Below, piece after piece: positions 59,925 through 64,000 of a stretch of 64,000 nt of DNA. The stretch is from positions 73,933,955 through 73,997,954 of the forward strand of contig NW_026262581.1 of assembly GCF_021869535.1 (NCBI RefSeq), written 5' to 3'. Made by a program: the position numbers and the translations under genes. The DNA comes from Mytilus californianus (lineage: Eukaryota > Mollusca > Bivalvia > Mytilida > Mytilidae). Below the pieces are notes generated by a model, which worked only from the letters and a program-made list of their open reading frames with translations, made no database searches and had not been told where the DNA came from. Every line of letters starts with the position of its first letter. The first letter of the stretch is position 1.

Positions 59925-60330
59925 GTACTGTAACGGTTTTAGAACAGATTTACCCACGAATGTTCTAGAACAGATCTACTTTTGACGGTTCTATAACAGA
60001 TCTACCCTAAACACGTCAGAATCAGTTTTAGGCTGAAAATGTCAGAATCAGTTCAAGGCTAGAACTGTCAGAATCAGTTATACAATAGAACTATCAAACA
60101 CTGTTTTACAGAAGATTTTTAGGATCTGTTCTAGGTTAGAACTGTTAACCAGGGTTATATGTTAGTTCTCTCAAAAAATATTATTGGATATAATATTAGA
60201 ATCTGTTCCTGGCTAGAACCTTTTTTGTGATAAATTGTTCTAAATGAGTCAAGAGAACTGTTCTATAGACTGTTATAAAATAGTTCCTCTTACAGTCCTA
60301 TATACAGAATTGATCAGAGGTAAGAACTGA
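59925..60330. repeat. Degenerate tandem repeat of AGAACTGTCAGAATCAGTT-like units
   Basis: Roughly a dozen drifting copies of a unit of about 25-30 bp containing AGAAC(T/A)GTCAGAATC and 'acagatcta', with both orientations of TAGAAC/GTTCTA mixed. It has no open frame of note and sits between array unit 3 and the next LRR-like exon. Confidence 0.6.
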
Positions 60331-60567
60331 TCCTTACTGTACCTTACAAGTCGATCTGTTGTTTTCTGTTCATGTGCTCATCAAACGTGCAGCATGTGCA
60401 AATGAACACAAAGCAACCAACAATTATTCATTTTATTTTTAAAAGAAAACCATTCCTCTTGCCTTTACGTCCACAAACTTTTCACTTTATATTTTGCAGT
60501 TTATATCAGATGTAAATTTGTTCTTATAGATTAGATACCAATCACTCAGTTTGCTATTCTGTTGTAG

Positions 60568-60639
60568 AGGTGTCAGTGGTAACATAATCCCTTTTGTAGA
60601 AAATGGATCCCTGGATGGATTAATTCCTCTTCACATAAC
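60568..60639 (+). pseudogene. Doubtful LRR exon, open but with weak GC donor
   Basis: It follows 'ctattctgttgtag'. The 72 nt read GVSGNIIPFVENGSLDGLIP then LHI, open throughout. At the exact place of the donor there is GCATAA instead of GTGAGT: a GC start with poor context. The split-codon TT at the end is AC, changing the conserved leucine. Probably a decaying exon, though use through a weak GC donor cannot be excluded. Confidence 0.55.
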
Positions 60640-60874
60640 GCATAAACAACAATAAAAACTAATATTTTAATCCAGAGTTTCACTCCTGCCAACTTGTTTT
60701 TTCGTGACCTTATCTATTTTGTCATTTAAAAAATATTCAAAGATATTAAATATTTAGAACGTTTGTAGAACTCAGTACGCGTGTCTCGCAAGTAAGATTA
60801 ATCAGAAATTTAGAAGGTCTGTTATAAGATATAATGTTGTTCGTACATTTGCATTACGTATTACTCTTTGATTG

Positions 60875-60946
60875 ATGTCTCAGTGAAAACAGGATCACTT
60901 CTGTAGAAAATTAATTGCTGGATGTATCATCATCCTCGCAAATGTT
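60875..60946 (+). pseudogene. Dead LRR exon
   Basis: The body matches sisters (CLSENRITSVEN) but is followed by TAA where they have GGA. The acceptor AG before it is replaced by TTG and the donor GT by AC. Three independent defects show that it is no longer under selection as an exon. Confidence 0.75.
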
Positions 60947-61039
60947 ACATGCATTACTTTCCCTTAATCACTCAAACAAATATTTAAAACAAATCTCTTA
61001 GTTTTTTATAAGTTTTTGAAATTAAAAATTTATTGATAG

Positions 61040-61112
61040 AAATATGAGTGGAAATACAGAATCATTATGTAGAAAACGGATCCCTGGATTGATTATCATC
61101 TTCACATAAGTT
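61040..61112 (+). pseudogene. Dead LRR exon, one base longer with stop
   Basis: It lies between 'tattgatag' and GTCAGA. It is 73 nt, one base more than sisters, with the extra base near 61052. After the shift the sequence VENGSLD is followed by TGA in place of GGA. The splice sites look better kept than the frame. Confidence 0.7.
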
Positions 61113-61171
61113 GTCAGAACCAAATATTTTTCTTTCTATAGGATATCATTTCGGCCATTTCATTTCTTACA

Positions 61172-61600
61172 ACCTCGTTTCAAATCAAAATCAATCATAC
61201 TATACTTTAAACTTTATACTCTTTTAATTAACAACAAAACCAAAGACCATCATTTTTAAATTCGGACTTAAATGTGCTATTACCTATCTATTTCGTGATT
61301 TACTTCTATGTTGTAATGTTTGTAATTATAAGAATACCTTTGATTTATAAAAGATCTAGAATTTTTATGGAATTCATTATACGTGTATCGCGTATATCGT
61401 CAGTTTGAATTTTCATAGGGTAGTTATTAAGATATAAAGTACCTGGCCGCAAGTTAAGTACTCATCAGTTTGCAATTTATTTTGTAGAGATCTGAGTGGA
61501 AACAAAATCACTTCTGTAGAAAATGGATCTCTGGATAGATTGTCTTCCTTACTAACGTTGTGAGTACCGAATATTTTTTTTTTCATATGAGATCATGAGA
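61172..61600 (+). repeat. LRR array, genomic unit 4 (5' half)
   Basis: It starts 'cctcgtttcaaatcaaaatcaatcat', continues 'acctatctatttcgtgatttacttctatgttgtaatgtttgtaattataag', 'ttgatttataaaagatctag', 'ttatacgtgtatcgcgtatatcgtcag', then the LRR exon and 'gtgagtaccgaatatt'. It preserves an uninterrupted version of the Harbinger target site at about 61345. Confidence 0.8.
61488..61559 (+). CDS. Intact single-LRR exon, 72 nt, phase 2
   Basis: It lies between 'atttattttgtag' and GTGAGT. Translation: DLSGNKITSVENGSLDRLSS then LLTL. Together with 50677 and 56267 it gives three usable 24-residue repeats downstream of the LRRNT exon. I found no LRRCT, transmembrane or TIR-domain exon in the remaining 2.4 kb, so the 3' part of the gene, if it exists, lies beyond the window. 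Confidence 0.85.
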
Positions 61601-61775
61601 TTACTTAAAAAGCATGCTCGGAGCTTCCTCGTAAGAATAAATCTATGATCCCTAAAAGATATAGAATTTTTATGGAATTCAGTATACGTGTATCGTGCAT
61701 ATCGTCAGTTTGAATTTTCATAGGGTGGTTATCAATATTTAAAGTTGTACCTGGCTGCAAGTTATCTCAGATGGT
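61600..61775 (+). repeat. Truncated array copy carrying a Harbinger-like TIR remnant
   Basis: It reads 'aaaaagcatgctcggagcttcctcgtaagaataaatctatgatccctaaaagatatagaatttttatggaattcagtatacgtgtatcgtgcat', equal to 56085-56190, and continues to 'gtacctggctgcaagttatctcag', where it stops before the exon. So the last 40-odd bases of the Harbinger-like element came along with array DNA: this piece was copied from unit 2 after the transposon was in place. Confidence 0.85.
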
Positions 61776-61848
61776 GCCATTAAAACAAAATACATATATG
61801 GTTTGGCGATATCTGGCCACAGCTTTTATTCATAATATAGATTCATAT

Positions 61849-61975
61849 GATATATATATATATATATAGATAGATAGATGTATATGTATATGTATATGTA
61901 GATAGATATATGGTTGGTTACCCGAAGATAATATGGCAACCTTGCAGATAGATAGATAGATAGATAGATATATAT
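61849..61975. repeat. (TA)n, (GATA)n and (TATG)n microsatellites
   Basis: ATATATATATAT at 61851-61869, GATAGATAGAT at 61868-61879, TATATGTATATG at 61880-61900 and GATAGATAGATAGATAGATA at 61948-61970. The minus frame at 61826-62041 is an artefact of these. Confidence 0.9.
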
Positions 61976-61987
61976 GAAAATGTAAAG

Positions 61988-62042
61988 ATACACCGTGGGA
62001 TACACTGGTGCTTTAAATTTAGAAAACACCGTGGGATACACA
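61988..62042 (+). repeat. Short direct repeat ACACCGTGGGATACAC
   Basis: ACACCGTGGGATACAC occurs twice, at about 61989 and 62027, 38 bp apart, next to the GATA microsatellite. A second GATA cluster lies at 62195. Between them, at 62144-62168, CAACCGCC and GGGCGGTTC form a small hairpin. Confidence 0.7.
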
Positions 62043-62209
62043 AGTGTAGTCTGTATTATCCAAAAACCTAAAATTTCATAGTTAACATTAAGATTCTATG
62101 CAGCGAATTCTGCCACATTGACGGAGGAAAACAGAGACTCTGTCAACCGCCATAAAAAGGGCGGTTCGCTGCAAAGCTGTGAACCAGATAACTATAGATA
62201 GATAGATAT

Positions 62210-63540
62210 AAATTTTATTTAAAGTACAACTTGGTACATATATATGTTAAATAATCAATATGGTGTTTTGTGAACAACTGTTCAAAAAATATTTACCTAC
62301 ACAGATAAAAATACTAAACAAAACTACACCAAACCATAAGATAGTTGATTGTATTTGTATATCATAAAATATAGTATATTATAGTATATCATCAAATAAA
62401 TATTCAAGATGTTCAACAATTCATTTCATAAGCATGTTGGTTAAGGGTGACAAGTGAGAACCATCAAGTTGAAAAATTTCTTATCTGATCAAAAATCATG
62501 ATATTGTAAGTAGCAACCCTGACAGCTAATTATAAAGGCAATAATATAGTTGTATATTCTAGATCTATAGCAACACAAGTCCATCCTTCGCAATAACCTG
62601 GTCAAATTTGAGACCATACTACTTAAGAATTGATGAACCGCATAATCCATCTGATCATGTTCTTCATCTCATTGTGCAAAAATCCCACTCTAGAACTACC
62701 TGTGTCATTACCTGCTACATGTTTTATTAAGAAATATGGTGGATCCTCATAGTTTCTTTGTTCTGAGTTAACTTTTAACATGCTTGACAATCATGCCATC
62801 ACAAAGATTCATTTCAATGCCTAGACCTAAGTCAACCCCATCTGGAGGATGTCGGTCTGCTACAAAAACATACTTACTATTGAGGATTCTACTATCCAAA
62901 CATTATAGCTATATAGGATCTCCTACAATTCTTGCACAGCAATTAGTTACATGGAAGTATATGTACATATGTAATACTAATACAATTTAAAGCATAATTA
63001 ATCGAGAAAAATAATAATTCTTCTGTAACCCCTGTATTAAGTTGTCAGCATTGGATCTCCGACCCTTTAATAATCCTCAAAAATAATAGAAAAGACAGCT
63101 TCAAACAAACTGCATTCATACCAAGATTAACCAACACAAGATAAGAAAATATTTGCTAGACTTCAGCATGACTCTGGTTAAGGTAAATGTAAATCATTGT
63201 CCTTAGGCCTGGAGTGTTTAATACCTCCTTAAAAACTGTCAAACCTCAAATTTTATTTTATTTTGACACATCTGTTTAATTTTCCTGAAAAATATCCAAA
63301 TCTAGTAAATTAGCAATTTTATTGAGAGAGATACAAAATGTACAAGTAAGCAATACCTGAACAATTCATAGAGAGAGAAAGGAAATGTATTCATTAAAAC
63401 AATTAGAGATCTGAACTCATGAAAAAAAAATCTATATGTACTAGGTGCTATGGAACTTACAATTAAACGGTTACGAAAGGTCTGAAATAACAGTAATAAA
63501 TTCCCGTGGGGTTATAGCAGGAAAAACATCTGCAGTTGGG
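62210..63540. other. Non-coding stretch, nothing recognised
   Basis: AT-rich. The plus frame at 62784-62990 has no domain and no splice context I trust. A run of 'gatatatag'-type sequence around 62345-62400 is low complexity. Confidence 0.5.
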
Positions 63541-63599
63541 ACCAAGCATCTGAAGCGATCCACCTAAAAACCAGAAATGGCTTCAGCCATAAGAAAAAT

Positions 63600-64000
63600 T
63601 TGTACCAGATCAGTGATAATGAATGTCATACTAAACTCCGAAATATATGAACTAAAATAAAAACTCATACAAGGCTAACAAAGGCCAGAGGCTCCAGACT
63701 TGGGACAGGCACTAAATGCAGAGGGGTTAAATTAAACAAGCTTTTTAAAATCTCAACCCAATGAAGAAGAAACAAACACACAGCAATATTAAAACGCACA
63801 GTAAAAATCACCACACAGAAGTCCGAGTCCAATAACAGAATAGGTAACAAAACAAACAAAACAAAAATTGAAAATGACATATTACATAAACAACAAAGGA
63901 CTACAAACAGTTACTGACATGCCAGCTCCAGACCTTATTTTAACTGTTCGAAAGATTATGTCTTCATTATATGAAATATCTAGCACCATCCCTCCATTGG
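63600..64000 (-). mobile_element. 3' tail of a mussel retroelement, minus strand, running off the window
   Basis: Reversed, it gives the landmark string of 8560-8880: 'ctggcatgtcagtaactg', 'gtagtcctttgtt', 'ttacctattctgttattggactcggacttctgtg', 'tttttactgtgcg', 'ttcattgggttgagat', 'gtgcctgtcccaagtctggagcctctggcctttgtta'. The RT-encoding part, if present, would lie beyond the right end. The minus frame at 63665-63880 is the same by-product as that at 8737. Confidence 0.7.

Noticed and set aside
61826..62041. Minus-strand frame rich in Y and I
   Set aside because: It is the translation of TA/GATA microsatellites.

Overview
The window looks like intergenic and intronic DNA from a marine bivalve, most probably a mytilid mussel. 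It is very AT-rich, has no compact operons or long open frames, and is packed with dispersed repeats that I recognise from mussel genomes. These include the short family containing GAGGTTTAGCTAGCTA, the family ending near GAAATGCGCATCTGGTGC, decayed retroelement tails, and the element starting TTAGCTCACCTGACC with a CGT microsatellite. The assignment rests on recognising repeats, not on a database search. No complete protein-coding gene is visible. The only convincing host gene is a split, partial leucine-rich-repeat (LRR) gene at the right.

Left half (about 1.1-36.7 kb): one very large imperfect inverted duplication. The left outer arm (about 1137-10735) is the reverse complement of the right outer arm (about 24420-36707), roughly four-fifths identical by eye. 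The inner arms (10736-12790 and 18670-24419) are made of tandem 1.1-1.4 kb units rich in ACTTCCGGT. A 5.9 kb spacer lies in the middle. Mobile elements present in only one arm date events relative to the duplication: a decayed Penelope-type retroelement in the left arm (about 7337-9060), and in the right arm a TIR-bounded composite (29408-31466), a roughly 1.9 kb insertion (about 25350-27270) and a roughly 0.5 kb insertion (about 27677-28205). A palindromic MITE present in both arms predates the duplication. A hAT-like non-autonomous element (17132-18210) lies inside one tandem unit.

Middle (36.7-49 kb): mostly non-coding. It holds a second decayed reverse-transcriptase fragment (38905-39720), a roughly 320-350 bp tandem repeat interrupted by a Helitron-like element (41011-42099), a 21 bp minisatellite (44698-45017 and 47220-47345) split by a young composite element with two 451 bp direct repeats (45020-47218), and a duplicated mussel repeat (48109-48772).

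Right (49.2-61.8 kb): a signal-peptide plus LRRNT exon (49238-49423, apparently with a GC splice donor) is followed on the same strand by an array of single-LRR exons, each 72 nt and phase 2. Three are intact (50677, 56267, 61488), three are visibly broken (50247, 60875, 61040) and one is doubtful (60568). The array sits on a tandem genomic unit of about 1.45 kb. A 4.1 kb Harbinger-like element (52025-56126, TAA target duplication) lies inside it and carries an LRR-like open frame on the opposite strand. A fragment of its end was copied along with a later array duplication at 61.6 kb. The last 2 kb holds simple repeats and, on the minus strand, another retroelement tail.
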